This document shows, one piece after another, positions 1-8,681 of a DNA stretch of 46,373 bases. The position numbers and the translations under genes were made by a program. The notes under the pieces were generated by a model, which searched no databases, was not told the origin of the DNA, and saw nothing but the letters and a program-made list of their open reading frames with translations. This DNA comes from CG1-02-35-72 sp045046885 (lineage in GTDB: Bacteria; Bacteroidota; Bacteroidia; Flavobacteriales; Flavobacteriaceae): NCBI GenBank assembly GCA_045046885.1, contig JASFYX010000012.1:1-46373 (forward strand). The letters are read 5' to 3'. Every line of letters begins with the position of its first letter. Position 1 is the stretch's first letter.

Positions 1-296
1 TTACAGAATCTCAAGAAAAGGTGAGATTTGAAGTGTAAAATTTGAAGTAATATCTAGATATTTTAAAAAATTTACACAATAAGATTGCCTTTTCTTGTGT
101 GTTTTCCTACGGATTTGATGAATTTTCACCAATTCTTGCCCTATTTTTTCAAACTAACCAGTTAGTCTTTCAAAAAGATGTCTTCAAATTGAATAAAAAT
201 TTATCTAAATTGTGAACAAATCTTAGGTCGAACTCAGGTTGATAACAAAATACTAATGCAAGCTTTCCAAAAACACAATCGAAATCTGTCTTTGCG

Positions 297-370
297 ACCC
301 CGAAACTTCGGGGGTGGCCTGCCTACCTCAAGAGCTAACCACGCTACCGCCAAAGCGATAGCTGGTTAAG
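297..370. repeat. Two adjacent palindromes upstream of lemA
   Basis: A near-perfect hairpin ACCCCGAA-ACT-TTCGGGG-type palindrome lies at 297-315. A second, looser hairpin follows at about 334-370, with TAACC...GGTTA outer arms, GCT/AGC and CGC/GCG inner pairs and a CAAA loop. The rest of 1-484 is AT-rich, and I see no gene in it on either strand. A possible -7 element TAATTTTG sits at 417-424, ahead of lemA. The palindromes look like dispersed intergenic repeats; no function can be assigned. Confidence 0.5.
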
Positions 371-484
371 GCTATTGACTATTTTATTATTCCTATATTA
401 AGAAAAATATAATGCTTAATTTTGTAACAATTTACCTTTTATTTGTACTAATAAATACATTTCATAAACTAAAATCAAAACAAA

Positions 485-1096
485 ATGAAAAAGTGGTTAC
501 CTTTAATTATTATAGTCATCATAGCCTTTGCCGGCTACAGATGGGCTGTCGGTTTTAACAACACCGCCGTAAAATTAAACGAAAATATCTCAGAAAGTTG
601 GGGCAATGTACAAACAGCTTACCAACGTCGTAGTGATTTAATTGGTAATTTAGTAAACACCGTTAAAGGCGCTGCCGATTTTGAAAAATCGACTTTAACA
701 GCGGTTATAAATGCGCGTGCTAAAGCAACTTCTGTAACTATAGACCCCAGTAATATTACGCCACAACAATTGGCTAATTTTAACAAAGTTCAAGGCGGTT
801 TAAGTGGCGCTTTAAAGAGTTTACTCGTTACGGTAGAGCGTTATCCCGATTTAAAAGCCAATCAGAATTTCTTAAAATTACAAGACGAATTGGCGAGTAC
901 AGAAAATCAGATTCTAACAGCTCGTACCCGTTTTAACGAAGCTGTAAAACCCTATAATAATCACGTTAAGACATTCCCAAATTCAATACTAGCAGGTCTG
1001 TTTAACTTTGACGGCAAAGTTTATTTTGAATCTGAAGCCGGTGCCGATAAAGCCCCTACTGTAAAATTCGATTTTAATTCTGATAAAAAAGACTAA
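485..1096 (+). CDS. lemA: LemA family membrane protein
   Basis: 203 residues, the usual LemA length. One N-terminal membrane segment (about residues 4-20, WLPLIIIVIIAF) is followed by the long helical LemA core, with the family signature NNTAVKLNENISESWGNV and QRRSDLIGNLVNTVKG near residues 25-62. LemA proteins are anchored in the inner membrane with most of the chain outside; their biochemical role is poorly defined. The stop overlaps the start of the next TPM-domain gene by one base (TAATG), so the two are probably translated together. LemA followed by two TPM-domain proteins is a common Bacteroidota arrangement. Confident about the family, not about function. Confidence 0.9.
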   Translation: MKKWLPLIIIVIIAFAGYRWAVGFNNTAVKLNENISESWGNVQTAYQRRSDLIGNLVNTVKGAADFEKSTLTAVINARAKATSVTIDPSNITPQQLANFNKVQGGLSGALKSLLVTVERYPDLKANQNFLKLQDELASTENQILTARTRFNEAVKPYNNHVKTFPNSILAGLFNFDGKVYFESEAGADKAPTVKFDFNSDKKD

Positions 1097-1533
1097 TGTC
1101 CAAAGCTGAAGAATTCTTGACAAAAGAACAAGAACAAACCATTATTGACGCTATTAAAATTGCCGAAAAAGACACTTCTGGCGAAGTGCGTGTCCATATA
1201 GAAAAGAGTTCCGATAAACCTGTAATGGATCGTGCTTTAGATGTTTTTTACAATTTAAAAATGAACGAAACGGCGCTTAGAAATGGCGTATTACTTTATG
1301 TAGGAACAGAGAGTAAACAATTTGCCATAATTGGCGATGAGGGTATTCATAATAAGGTAACGGATAGTTTTTGGAATGCTACTAAAGAAATTGTGATTAC
1401 CCATTTTGCAAAACAAGAGTTTACAAAAGGATTGGAATTGGCCATCTTGGATGTAGGACAAAAATTAAAAACATTTTTTCCGTATCAATCAGACGACATA
1501 AACGAATTATCAGACGAAATCTCAAAAGGTTAA
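1096..1533 (+). CDS. TPM-domain protein without signal peptide
   Basis: 145 residues. The whole chain matches the TPM fold (TLP18.3/Psb32/MOLO-1 family): an early helix ending in SGEVRVHIEKSS, the stretch RNGVLLYVGTESKQFAIIGDEGIH (positions about 62-85) and a C-terminal helix with FAKQEFTKGLELAI. There is no signal peptide and no glycine-rich tail, so this is the short TPM paralogue of the pair. Its start overlaps the lemA stop, and its stop is directly followed by the ATG of the second TPM gene, so the three genes form one tight transcript. Some TPM proteins have phosphatase activity, but nothing here shows a specific substrate. Confidence 0.88.
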   Translation: MSKAEEFLTKEQEQTIIDAIKIAEKDTSGEVRVHIEKSSDKPVMDRALDVFYNLKMNETALRNGVLLYVGTESKQFAIIGDEGIHNKVTDSFWNATKEIVITHFAKQEFTKGLELAILDVGQKLKTFFPYQSDDINELSDEISKG

Positions 1534-2341
1534 ATGAAAATATCTAAAAAATTCACAGTTGCTGTTTTTGCTTTGCTATTTGTTCAATTAGCATTTAGTC
1601 AGTTTACAATTCCAGATAAGCCTAGTTTACAGACTAGTGTTTATGATTATGCTAAGGTTCTAAGCACCCCACAAAAGAAGGCTTTAGAAAGTAAACTCAT
1701 AAACTATGCCGATACTACTTCTACGCAAATAGTCCATAGTTACAATTAAAAGCCTTAAGGGTGAAAGTATTGGTATTTTAACGCCTAAATGGGCTCATGA
1801 GTGGAAAATTGGACAAAAGAAAGAAGACAATGGCATCCTTGTCTTACTGGCTAAAAAAGAACACAAAATTTGGATTTCTCCCGGCTACGGTGCCGAAATT
1901 AAATTAACAGCCGGCATAAATGGGACAATAGTAAGAAACATCATTATTCCTGAATTTAAAAGAGGCGATTATTATGCGGGTTTAAACAAGGGTACCGACG
2001 CTATTTTTGAGGTGTTAAACGGAACTTTTAAAAATAAGCAAGCTAAAAAAAGAAAATCTCAAAAAACAAACTCTAAATTTCCTGTTAGATTAATAATCAT
2101 CGTTATTTTTATAATTATAGCTATAATCTCTAGAATAAAAAGAGGCGGTGGTGGTAATGGAAGAGGTGGCAGACGATCTGTTGCATCCGATATTTTTACA
2201 GCCATACTTTTAAGCGGCGCCGGTAGAAGTCACGGTAGTTTTGGTGGCTCTAGCGGTGGTGGATTTTCTGGAGGAGGCGGCTTCGGAGGCGGATTTGGCG
2301 GTGGCGGGTTTTCTGGAGGCGGTGCCGGGGGTAGTTGGTAA
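1534..2341 (+). pseudogene. Frameshifted TPM-domain protein (YgcG type)
   Basis: The reading frame starts with a signal peptide (residues 1-22, ending FAFSQF-like) and the TPM start IPDKPSLQTSVYDYAKVLS. It stops at 1747-1749 after the nonsense tail HSYN. From 1736 a second frame continues without a break to 2341. It gives IVTIKSLKGESIGIL, then NGILVLLAKKEHKIWISPGYG, a membrane helix (LIIIVIFIIIAIIS) and a Gly/Ser-rich tail ending GGAGGSW. Removing one C from the CC at 1734-1735 joins the halves as TQIVIVTIKSL, as expected for the family. The intact product would be about 268 residues, exported and membrane-anchored. The cause is either a real one-base insertion or a sequencing error; both halves are otherwise undamaged, which favours a recent mutation or an error. 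Confidence 0.85.
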
Positions 2342-2370
2342 AAGAAAACTACGCCCTCTTTTGCACACCT

Positions 2371-2967
2371 CTATTTTTTATGCCTTTCTGCTAAAATCGT
2401 TTCTACATCTTTTAAATAAAAACCTTTGGCTTGTAGCAAGATTAAATAGTGAAACAACAAGTCAGCCGACTCGTTTAAAAATAAGTTATCGTCGTTATCT
2501 TTTGCTTCAATAATCACTTCTACAGCCTCTTCGCCTACTTTTTGGGCGATTTTATTGATACCTTTTTTAAAGAGCGACGCCGTATAAGATTTATCAGTAG
2601 GATTTTTTTTACGCTCTTTAATAACCGCTTCTAAGATGGGCAAAAAACTTCGGGTTTCGTTGGTTTCATTCCAACAAGTATCGGCTCCTGTATGACAAGT
2701 CGGTCCTGTTGGGTTTGCCTTTATCAGCAAAGTATCATTATCACAATCTAAAAGCATTGATTTCATTTCTAAAAAATTGCCGGATGTTTCGCCTTTAGTC
2801 CATAGGCATTGGCGTTTACGACTGTAAAAAGTTACTTTTTTGGTTTGCTGCGTTTTTTTAAAAGCTTCTTGATTCATATAACCTAGCATCAATACTTTTA
2901 GGGTATTGGCGTCCTGAATAATGGCTGGCACCAATCCGTTGCCGTTTTTGTTAAAATCTATTTTCAT
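2371..2967 (-). CDS. hisIE: Bifunctional phosphoribosyl-AMP cyclohydrolase / phosphoribosyl-ATP diphosphatase
   Basis: 198 residues, a fused HisI-HisE enzyme catalysing steps 3 and 2 of histidine synthesis in the cytoplasm. HisI half (1-105): the MLGYMNQEAF and SRKRQCLWTKGETSG motifs, and the metal-binding DCDNDTLL and CHTGADTCW segments. HisE half (about 110-198): the acidic helix GEEAVEVIIEAK and ADLLFHYLILL. It is the last gene of the his operon and runs towards the TPM gene, which ends 29 bases away. The 64-base gap to hisF holds a palindromic dispersed repeat. Length and motifs are complete. Confidence 0.96.
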   Translation of the reverse strand: MKIDFNKNGNGLVPAIIQDANTLKVLMLGYMNQEAFKKTQQTKKVTFYSRKRQCLWTKGETSGNFLEMKSMLLDCDNDTLLIKANPTGPTCHTGADTCWNETNETRSFLPILEAVIKERKKNPTDKSYTASLFKKGINKIAQKVGEEAVEVIIEAKDNDDNLFLNESADLLFHYLILLQAKGFYLKDVETILAERHKK

Positions 2968-2992
2968 AATTTAATTTTTTATCAAAAGTTTA

Positions 2993-3026
2993 AGATTACT
3001 TCGTCATTACATTCCTCGTAATGACT
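2993..3026. repeat. Dispersed palindrome between hisF and hisIE
   Basis: Perfect 8-base arms GTCATTAC (3003-3010) and GTAATGAC (3018-3025) enclose the loop ATTCCTC. The flank AGATTACTTC makes the whole resemble the GTCATTRCGAGG-type repeat that I recall as frequent between genes in Flavobacteriia. It could form an RNA hairpin between the last two his genes. No U-run follows on the minus strand, so it is not an intrinsic terminator. Confidence 0.6.
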
Positions 3027-3031
3027 TCTAT

Positions 3032-3787
3032 TCATAATCGTATAGGTATATTTTGTTTTTTTAAATATTTTTTTAATTCGGGGATACTGATTTCACCAAA
3101 GTGAAACACACTAGCGGCCAAAGCAGCATCGGCTTGGCCAATAATAAAAGCGTCTTTAAAATGTGCCAAAGTACCTGCACCACCACTAGCAATAATGGGA
3201 ATATTTATCATATTACTGATATGATTTAACGCTTCATTTGCAAAACCATTTTTGGTGCCATCATGGTTCATAGAAGTGAATAAAATTTCCCCAGCTCCAC
3301 ATTGTGCGGCTTCTTTTACCCAATCAAATAAACGCCAAGAAGTTTTTAATCGTCCTCCGTTAAGATAGATATACCAATCATTTTCTATCTTTTTAGCATC
3401 TACGGCTACCACAACACACTGGCTTCCAAAAGCATTACTTATGTCATTTATGATCTGTGGATTTCTGACAGCAGCAGAATTTATGGCAATTTTATCTGCC
3501 CCTAATTTTAAAAGCGCTTCTACATCTTGAACAGAAGTTATACCACCGCCAACTGTAAATGGAATATTGAGCGATTTAGCTACTTCGTTTACCCAAACAT
3601 GCATCGTTTTCCTGCGATCTATTGTGGCTGTGATGTCTAAAAACACCAACTCATCTGCGCCTTGTTCCGCATAAATTTTAGCGAGCGCTACGGGGTCTCC
3701 TGCATCGCGCAAGCTTTTAAAATTGATGCCTTTTACCGTGCGGCCATTTTTGACATCTAAACACGGAATGATTCTTTTTGTGAGCAT
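3032..3787 (-). CDS. hisF: Imidazole glycerol phosphate synthase, cyclase subunit
   Basis: 251 residues, a full-length (beta-alpha)8 barrel. It takes ammonia from HisH and converts PRFAR to IGP and AICAR. The catalytic aspartates are visible as RIIPCLDVKNG (D11) and VVVAVDAKK (about D130). The phosphate-binding loops VGGGI, ASGGAG and the ammonia-tunnel end of the barrel are intact. It lies downstream of hisA, separated by an inverted repeat. No alternative function is likely. Confidence 0.97.
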   Translation of the reverse strand: MLTKRIIPCLDVKNGRTVKGINFKSLRDAGDPVALAKIYAEQGADELVFLDITATIDRRKTMHVWVNEVAKSLNIPFTVGGGITSVQDVEALLKLGADKIAINSAAVRNPQIINDISNAFGSQCVVVAVDAKKIENDWYIYLNGGRLKTSWRLFDWVKEAAQCGAGEILFTSMNHDGTKNGFANEALNHISNMINIPIIASGGAGTLAHFKDAFIIGQADAALAASVFHFGEISIPELKKYLKKQNIPIRL

Positions 3788-3807
3788 AATTTATATTTTT
3801 TACTAAC

Positions 3808-3871
3808 TAGTCGCTGGTATTTGATACTTTGTACTTGATACTTAATACCTGATACTAGCTACCAGCTACTA
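3808..3871. repeat. Inverted repeat spanning the hisA 3' end
   Basis: Arms TAGTCGCTGGTA (3808-3819) and TACCAGCTACTA (3860-3871) match at 11 of 12 positions. The loop carries near-repeats of TTGATACTT/CTGATACT. The 3860-3871 arm lies inside hisA and encodes its last residues (VAGS), so the repeat has shaped the protein's C-terminus. Short GATACTT-type repeats of this sort are seen between genes in many flavobacteria. Confidence 0.55.
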
Positions 3872-4604
3872 TATAATTTTCTATTTGTTTCATACTTATT
3901 TTATTTTCATAAATCGCTTTACCGATAATGGTTCCTTCACAACCCAAGCCCGCTAATTTTGGTAAATCCTCAAAACAGGATACACCCCCTGAGGCGATTA
4001 GTTTAATATCTTTATCTACCTTTCGACTCCGCTCAAGGTGACATAATATTTTTCTATATAAATCAAAACTTGGCCCTTGTAACATACCATCCTTAGCAAT
4101 ATCTGTACAGATAACATAGTTAATACCTTCTTTGACGTAATTCTTAATAAAGGGTATTAAATCTTCTTCAGACGCTTCTAGCCACCCTCCTACAGCTACT
4201 TTCTCGTTTTTAGCATCAGCGCCTAAAATAATTTTTTGAGGACCATATTTTGCCAACCACTTTTTAAATATCTCTGGATTTTTAACCGCTATACTCCCTC
4301 CTGTAATTTGACTAGCGCCCGACTCAAAAGCAATATGTAAATCACCCTCTGATTTAAGACCACCGCCAAAATCAATTTTCAAATCTGTTTTAGAGGCAAT
4401 CTTTTCTAAAACTTTATAATTGACAATATGATTGGCTTTTGCGCCATCTAAATCTACCAAGTGTACATATTTAACGCCGTGTGTTGCAAACATTTTAGCT
4501 ACTTCTAAAGGATTTTCGTTATAAATCTTTTGCGTGCTATAATCGCCTTTTGATAAGCGCACACATTTGCCGTTTATAATGTCTATGGCGGGGATGAGTC
4601 TCAT
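3855..4604 (-). CDS. hisA: ProFAR isomerase with an in-frame repeat-encoded insertion
   Basis: 249 residues; isomerises ProFAR to PRFAR, feeding HisF. The half-barrel motifs are complete: PAIDIINGKCVRL (D8), FGGGLKS, the catalytic aspartate in CTDIAKDGM (about D168) and ASGGVS. Residues 188-196 (CHLERSRKV) sit between the helix SFDLYRKIL and strand IKLIASGG. They are encoded by 4018-4043, which reads on the plus strand as the dispersed repeat TTTCGACTCCGCTCAAGGTG. Family members have only a short loop there. That loop lies on the side of the barrel away from the active site, so activity is probably kept. The last residues also come from a repeat. Confidence 0.95.
   Translation of the reverse strand: MRLIPAIDIINGKCVRLSKGDYSTQKIYNENPLEVAKMFATHGVKYVHLVDLDGAKANHIVNYKVLEKIASKTDLKIDFGGGLKSEGDLHIAFESGASQITGGSIAVKNPEIFKKWLAKYGPQKIILGADAKNEKVAVGGWLEASEEDLIPFIKNYVKEGINYVICTDIAKDGMLQGPSFDLYRKILCHLERSRKVDKDIKLIASGGVSCFEDLPKLAGLGCEGTIIGKAIYENKISMKQIENYIVAGS
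4018..4043. repeat. Dispersed palindromic repeat inserted in frame in hisA
   Basis: The core TTTCGACTCCGCTCAAGGTG has outer arms ACCTT/AAGGT. It is the element I know as a very common intergenic repeat in Flavobacteriaceae (TGTCACCTTGAGCGGAGTCGA on the other strand). Here it is read through as part of HisA (residues 188-196), adding a multiple of three bases and no stop. The repeat's identity is recalled from family knowledge and was not searched. Confidence 0.65.
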
Positions 4605-4634
4605 TTTTTATAGTTATTAGTTTTGTGTTATAAG

Positions 4635-5219
4635 TTATAATTCTAAAAAATTTCTTAATACCCGCGCCCCAACTTTCCCACTCTTTTCGGGGTGAAATTG
4701 CACACCATAAAAATTGTCTTTTTGTAAAGCCGATGCATATTTTATGCCGTAATCTGTAACAGCAATACTAGCGTCATTTAGAGGCACATAATAACTATGG
4801 ACCAAATACATAAAAGCTTTTTCGTTTATATCTTTAAACAAATCTGATTTTAAATTTTCAATCTGATTCCAACCTATTTGAGGCACCTTTAAATTGGTGT
4901 CAAACTTTTTTACGTCCACATCAAAAATCCCCAATCCATTTATAGCACCTTCTGTATGAAAATCACATAGTAATTGCATACCTAAACAAATGCCCAAAAC
5001 AGGCTGATTTAATGTTGGAATTACCTCATCTAAACCCGTGGCTTTTAAATTTCCCATAGCTGCTTTGGCATGACCTACACCCGGAAAAATAACTTTATCC
5101 GCTTGACGGATAGCCTCCAGATTTTTAGTGACATTTACCCTAACATTTAAACGTTCTAAAGCATTAATAACACTTTGAGTATTACCTGCACCGTAATCTA
5201 TAATAGCTATATTTTGCAT
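4635..5219 (-). CDS. hisH: Imidazole glycerol phosphate synthase, glutaminase subunit
   Basis: 194 residues, class I glutamine amidotransferase that supplies ammonia to HisF. The triad is visible: nucleophile C78 in LGICLGMQLL, and H176 with E178 in GVQFHPEKSG. The oxyanion-side motif FPGVGHAKAAM is at 45-55. Its start overlaps the hisB stop by one base, so translation is probably coupled. Length and order are normal for the family. Confidence 0.97.
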   Translation of the reverse strand: MQNIAIIDYGAGNTQSVINALERLNVRVNVTKNLEAIRQADKVIFPGVGHAKAAMGNLKATGLDEVIPTLNQPVLGICLGMQLLCDFHTEGAINGLGIFDVDVKKFDTNLKVPQIGWNQIENLKSDLFKDINEKAFMYLVHSYYVPLNDASIAVTDYGIKYASALQKDNFYGVQFHPEKSGKVGARVLRNFLEL

Positions 5220-6349
5220 TAAAATAATCCTTTAGTTGTGGGTAAAACAGTACTGTTTATATCGCGAGTTATGGCCATTTTAATGGCTTTTGCAAAGGCT
5301 TTAAAAATACCTTCAATTTTGTGATGTTCATTTGTACCGCTAGCTTTAATATTTAAATTGCATTTAGAGGCATCTGAAAACGATTTAAAAAAGTGCATAA
5401 ACATTTCGGTTGGCATGTCGCCAACTTTTTCACGTTTAAAATCAGCCTCCCAAACCAACCAATTTCTGCCCCCAAAATCTAGAGCCACTTGTGCCAAACA
5501 ATCGTCCATTGGCAACATAAAGCCATAACGATTCATACCCGTTTTGTCTTGTAAAACTTTATAAAAAGCCTGACCCAAAACAATAGCCGTATCTTCAATA
5601 GTGTGATGTTCGTCAACATTTAAATCGCCTTTTACAATGATGTTTAAATCTACTTGTGCATGTTTGGCAATTTGTGCGAGCATATGATCAAAAAAGCCAA
5701 GTCCTGTATTAATCTTGTTCACTCCTGTACCATCGGCATTTAAATAAATATTAATGTCTGTTTCTTTCGTTTTTCGACTAACTATTGTCGAACGAATATT
5801 GGTTTTTAGCAAAGTATAAATAGCTTTCCAATCTTTAGTTTTTAATACAATGCTCAACTCTAATTTGTCATTTACTTCTGAAACATCATCCATCAAGCCT
5901 ACTTGATAGTTTAACAAAACCCCTTTTGAACCCAAGTTCTGTGCCAATTGCATATCGGTTAATCTATCGCCAATCACAAAGCTGTTTTCTAAATCGTAAT
6001 TTTTAGAAAAGTACTTTTTTAACAAGCCTGTTTTGGGTTTACGTGTTAGCGCATTGTCTTTGGCAAAAGTTTTATCGATAACAATCTCATCAAAAACAAT
6101 CCCTTCGCTTTTAAAGGCTTTAATCATAAAGTTTTGTGTAGGCCAAAAATCCTTTTCGGGATAAGCTTCTGTGCCCAATCCGTCTTGATTGGTAACCATA
6201 ACCAACTCGAAATCGAGTTCAGTTACAATTTTTTTGAGATAATAAAATACCTCTGGATAAAAAGCCAATTTTTCAAAACTATCAACTTGTTCATCTGCTG
6301 GCTCAAGGATTAATGTGCCATCTCGGTCAATAAATAGTACTTTTTTCAT
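5219..6349 (-). CDS. hisB: Bifunctional histidinol-phosphatase / imidazoleglycerol-phosphate dehydratase
   Basis: 376 residues. N-terminal HAD-type histidinol-phosphate phosphatase (1-165) with FIDRDGTL (D8, D10) and VIGDRLTDMQLA. C-terminal dehydratase (about 187-376) with the two metal-binding histidine motifs DEHHTIED and NEHHKIEG, plus GGRNWLVWEADF. It performs steps 6 and 8 of the pathway. It overlaps hisC by four bases (ATGA type) at its start and hisH by one base at its end. Both halves look complete. Confidence 0.97.
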   Translation of the reverse strand: MKKVLFIDRDGTLILEPADEQVDSFEKLAFYPEVFYYLKKIVTELDFELVMVTNQDGLGTEAYPEKDFWPTQNFMIKAFKSEGIVFDEIVIDKTFAKDNALTRKPKTGLLKKYFSKNYDLENSFVIGDRLTDMQLAQNLGSKGVLLNYQVGLMDDVSEVNDKLELSIVLKTKDWKAIYTLLKTNIRSTIVSRKTKETDINIYLNADGTGVNKINTGLGFFDHMLAQIAKHAQVDLNIIVKGDLNVDEHHTIEDTAIVLGQAFYKVLQDKTGMNRYGFMLPMDDCLAQVALDFGGRNWLVWEADFKREKVGDMPTEMFMHFFKSFSDASKCNLNIKASGTNEHHKIEGIFKAFAKAIKMAITRDINSTVLPTTKGLF

Positions 6350-7386
6350 AATTCAAAGGTTTTTATAGCTTCAATTAATTTTGTATTTTCTTCTGGTGTT
6401 CCGACTGTCAATCGCAGGCAATTCTCGCAATTTAATTCTCGCGAACGGTCACGGACAATAATATTTTCAGCTTTTAGATAGTCAAATAATTGAGTGCTGT
6501 TTTTAAATCGTACCAACAAAAAATTGGCATCACTCTTATAGATTTTAACAACTTGTTTTATATCATTTAATGCTTTTATTAATTGCGCTTTTTGCGATTT
6601 GATAAGCTGCACTTCCTTCTTATAAGCTTTTCCATTTTCTAATCTTAGCAATGCAGCCTTCGCATTAGCGCTACTGATGTTATAAGGCGGTTTAATTTTG
6701 TTTAAAACATTGATGATTTCAAGCGAAGCCATTGCCAAACCTATACGTACACCTGCCAATCCCCAAGCTTTTGATAAAGTCTGAATAACAACAAGATTTG
6801 GATAATTTTTTAAAAGACTTAAAGCCGATGCTTGCTCACTAAAGTCGATATAAGCCTCATCAACAATTACGAGCCCAGCAAACTCTTGACATAATTTTTC
6901 AATTTCATCAATAGAAACAACTGTTCCTGTAGGATTATTGGGCGTACAAAGAAATATCATACGTGTAGTGGGTTCTATATTTTCTAAAGCCCATTTTGCC
7001 GTCCATTCAAAATCTACTAAAAAAGGTACTTCTTTTACCGCAACCGCATTGACTTGTGCCCAAATTTTATACATACTATAAGTGGGTGCAAAACACAAGA
7101 TACTGTGCTGATAAGGCTCGCAAAAAGCACGAAATATTAAATCGAGACTCTCATCGCTACCGTTACCTAGTAATAGTTGTTTAGTATCTATCCCTTTTAA
7201 CTGTGCTAATTTTTCTTGCAAAGTTGAAATGTCTTTACCCGGATAACGATTGAAATCAGATGGAAAAGGATTTTCATTAGCATCTAAAAATACCTCAGCC
7301 TGCCCTTTAAATTCATCGCGTGCTGAAGAATACGCCGTTAAAGCTTTTATATTGGGCCTAATTATATTGTTTAAATTAAATGTCAT
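6346..7386 (-). CDS. hisC: Histidinol-phosphate aminotransferase
   Basis: 346 residues, a PLP-dependent fold-type I enzyme converting imidazole acetol phosphate to histidinol phosphate. Visible motifs are LDANENPFP at the N-terminus, LLGNGSDES for PLP phosphate contact, the TPNNPTG segment (148-154), DEAYIDF for the pyridine-nitrogen aspartate and the Schiff-base lysine K206 in TLSKAWGLAG. C-terminal arginines (RLTVGTPEEN) fit substrate phosphate binding. It overlaps hisD by 11 bases. Confidence 0.96.
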   Translation of the reverse strand: MTFNLNNIIRPNIKALTAYSSARDEFKGQAEVFLDANENPFPSDFNRYPGKDISTLQEKLAQLKGIDTKQLLLGNGSDESLDLIFRAFCEPYQHSILCFAPTYSMYKIWAQVNAVAVKEVPFLVDFEWTAKWALENIEPTTRMIFLCTPNNPTGTVVSIDEIEKLCQEFAGLVIVDEAYIDFSEQASALSLLKNYPNLVVIQTLSKAWGLAGVRIGLAMASLEIINVLNKIKPPYNISSANAKAALLRLENGKAYKKEVQLIKSQKAQLIKALNDIKQVVKIYKSDANFLLVRFKNSTQLFDYLKAENIIVRDRSRELNCENCLRLTVGTPEENTKLIEAIKTFEL

Positions 7387-8671
7387 TTTCTATAGATTTT
7401 AATCGGATACTCACAGCATTTTTATGGGCTTGAAGCCCCTCGGCTTCGGCCATAATTTCTACGGTTTTACCAATGTTTTTGAGGCCGTTTTTAGATATTT
7501 TCTGAAACGTAATCTGCTTGGTAAAGGCTTCTAAAGACACCCCTCCGCTTACACGGGCATAGCCGTTTGTTGGCAAGGTGTGGTTAGTACCCGAAGCGTA
7601 ATCGCCCGCACTTTCGGGTGCGTAATCGCCTAAAAATACCGAACCGGCATTGCTCAAATTAGCAGCGTAAAAATTACTGTCTTGTCCACATAAAATAAGG
7701 TGTTCTGGGGCATATTTATCTACAATACTTAAAGCCTCTTCTTTTGTAGAAACGATTATAATTTTTGAATTCTCTAAAGCCTGTGCCGCAATGGGTTTTC
7801 GGGGTAAAACCTTTAGCTGTATACCAACTTCTTTTTCTACTTTTTGAGTAATTTTAGCATCAGTACTTACCAAAATAACCTGACTATCGGGGCCGTGCTC
7901 GGCTTGTGAGAGTAAATCAGCAGCAATGAAATTAGCTTGAGAAGTGTCATCACAAACTACCATCAACTCTGAAGGCCCTGCAGGCATATCAATAGCAATG
8001 CCTTCTTTTTGCACCAAAGTTTTAGCAAGCGTTACATAGCTATTTCCAGGGCCAAAAATCTTATAAACTTGCGGAATCGATTCTGTGCCAAAAGCCATCG
8101 CCGCGATAGCTTGTGCGCCCCCAACTTTATAAATAGTATTGATGCCTAACAATTGAGCGGTGTATAAAATTTCGGGCGCAATAGTACCCTTTTTATCAGG
8201 AGGTGTGCATAAAATAACCTCTTTACAACCTGCAATTTGTGCCGGAATACCCAGCATTAAAACCGTTGAAAATAGTGGTGCTGAGCCCCCCGGAATGTAC
8301 AAGCCCACTTTATCAATAGCCACTTGTTTACGCCAACAAAAAACACCTGATGTTGTTTCAATTCTTGAAGTGTCAATTTCTTGAGCTTTATGGAATTTAA
8401 AAATGTTTTTATAAGCTTGATTTATAGCCTTTTTTAAATTAACAGACACTTGCTTTACAGCTAAGTCTATTTCTGAAGTCCCGACAATTAACGACTTAAG
8501 GGTTGCCTTGTCAAAATCTTTAGCATATTGATATAAAGCAGTATCACCTTGCTCTTTTACCGTCTGTAAAATAGTGGCAACCAACTTTTCTTTTTCAGCC
8601 GATTGCTGACTTTTTGGCCGTGACAATAACTTTTCTAAGTCTATACTATTTGATGTATTATAAATCTGCAT
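7376..8671 (-). CDS. hisD: Histidinol dehydrogenase
   Basis: 431 residues, zinc-dependent enzyme for the last two oxidations, L-histidinol to L-histidine with NAD. Signatures are GLYIPGGSAPLFSTVLM, MPAGPSELMVV, the zinc-binding SQAEHGPDSQ and the catalytic-region YAPEHL and HTLPTNGYAR. Second gene of the operon, ten bases after hisG. Full length, no oddities. Confidence 0.97.
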   Translation of the reverse strand: MQIYNTSNSIDLEKLLSRPKSQQSAEKEKLVATILQTVKEQGDTALYQYAKDFDKATLKSLIVGTSEIDLAVKQVSVNLKKAINQAYKNIFKFHKAQEIDTSRIETTSGVFCWRKQVAIDKVGLYIPGGSAPLFSTVLMLGIPAQIAGCKEVILCTPPDKKGTIAPEILYTAQLLGINTIYKVGGAQAIAAMAFGTESIPQVYKIFGPGNSYVTLAKTLVQKEGIAIDMPAGPSELMVVCDDTSQANFIAADLLSQAEHGPDSQVILVSTDAKITQKVEKEVGIQLKVLPRKPIAAQALENSKIIIVSTKEEALSIVDKYAPEHLILCGQDSNFYAANLSNAGSVFLGDYAPESAGDYASGTNHTLPTNGYARVSGGVSLEAFTKQITFQKISKNGLKNIGKTVEIMAEAEGLQAHKNAVSIRLKSIENDI

Positions 8672-8681
8672 TGTTTAATTT

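Noticed and set aside
1..484. Possible gene remnant at the window's left end
   Set aside because: I read both strands and found frequent stops and no recognisable protein motif; only palindromes near 297-370.
2241..2513. 90-residue plus-strand frame across the TPM tail and hisIE end
   Set aside because: It is the out-of-frame reading of the Gly-rich tail followed by antisense hisIE.
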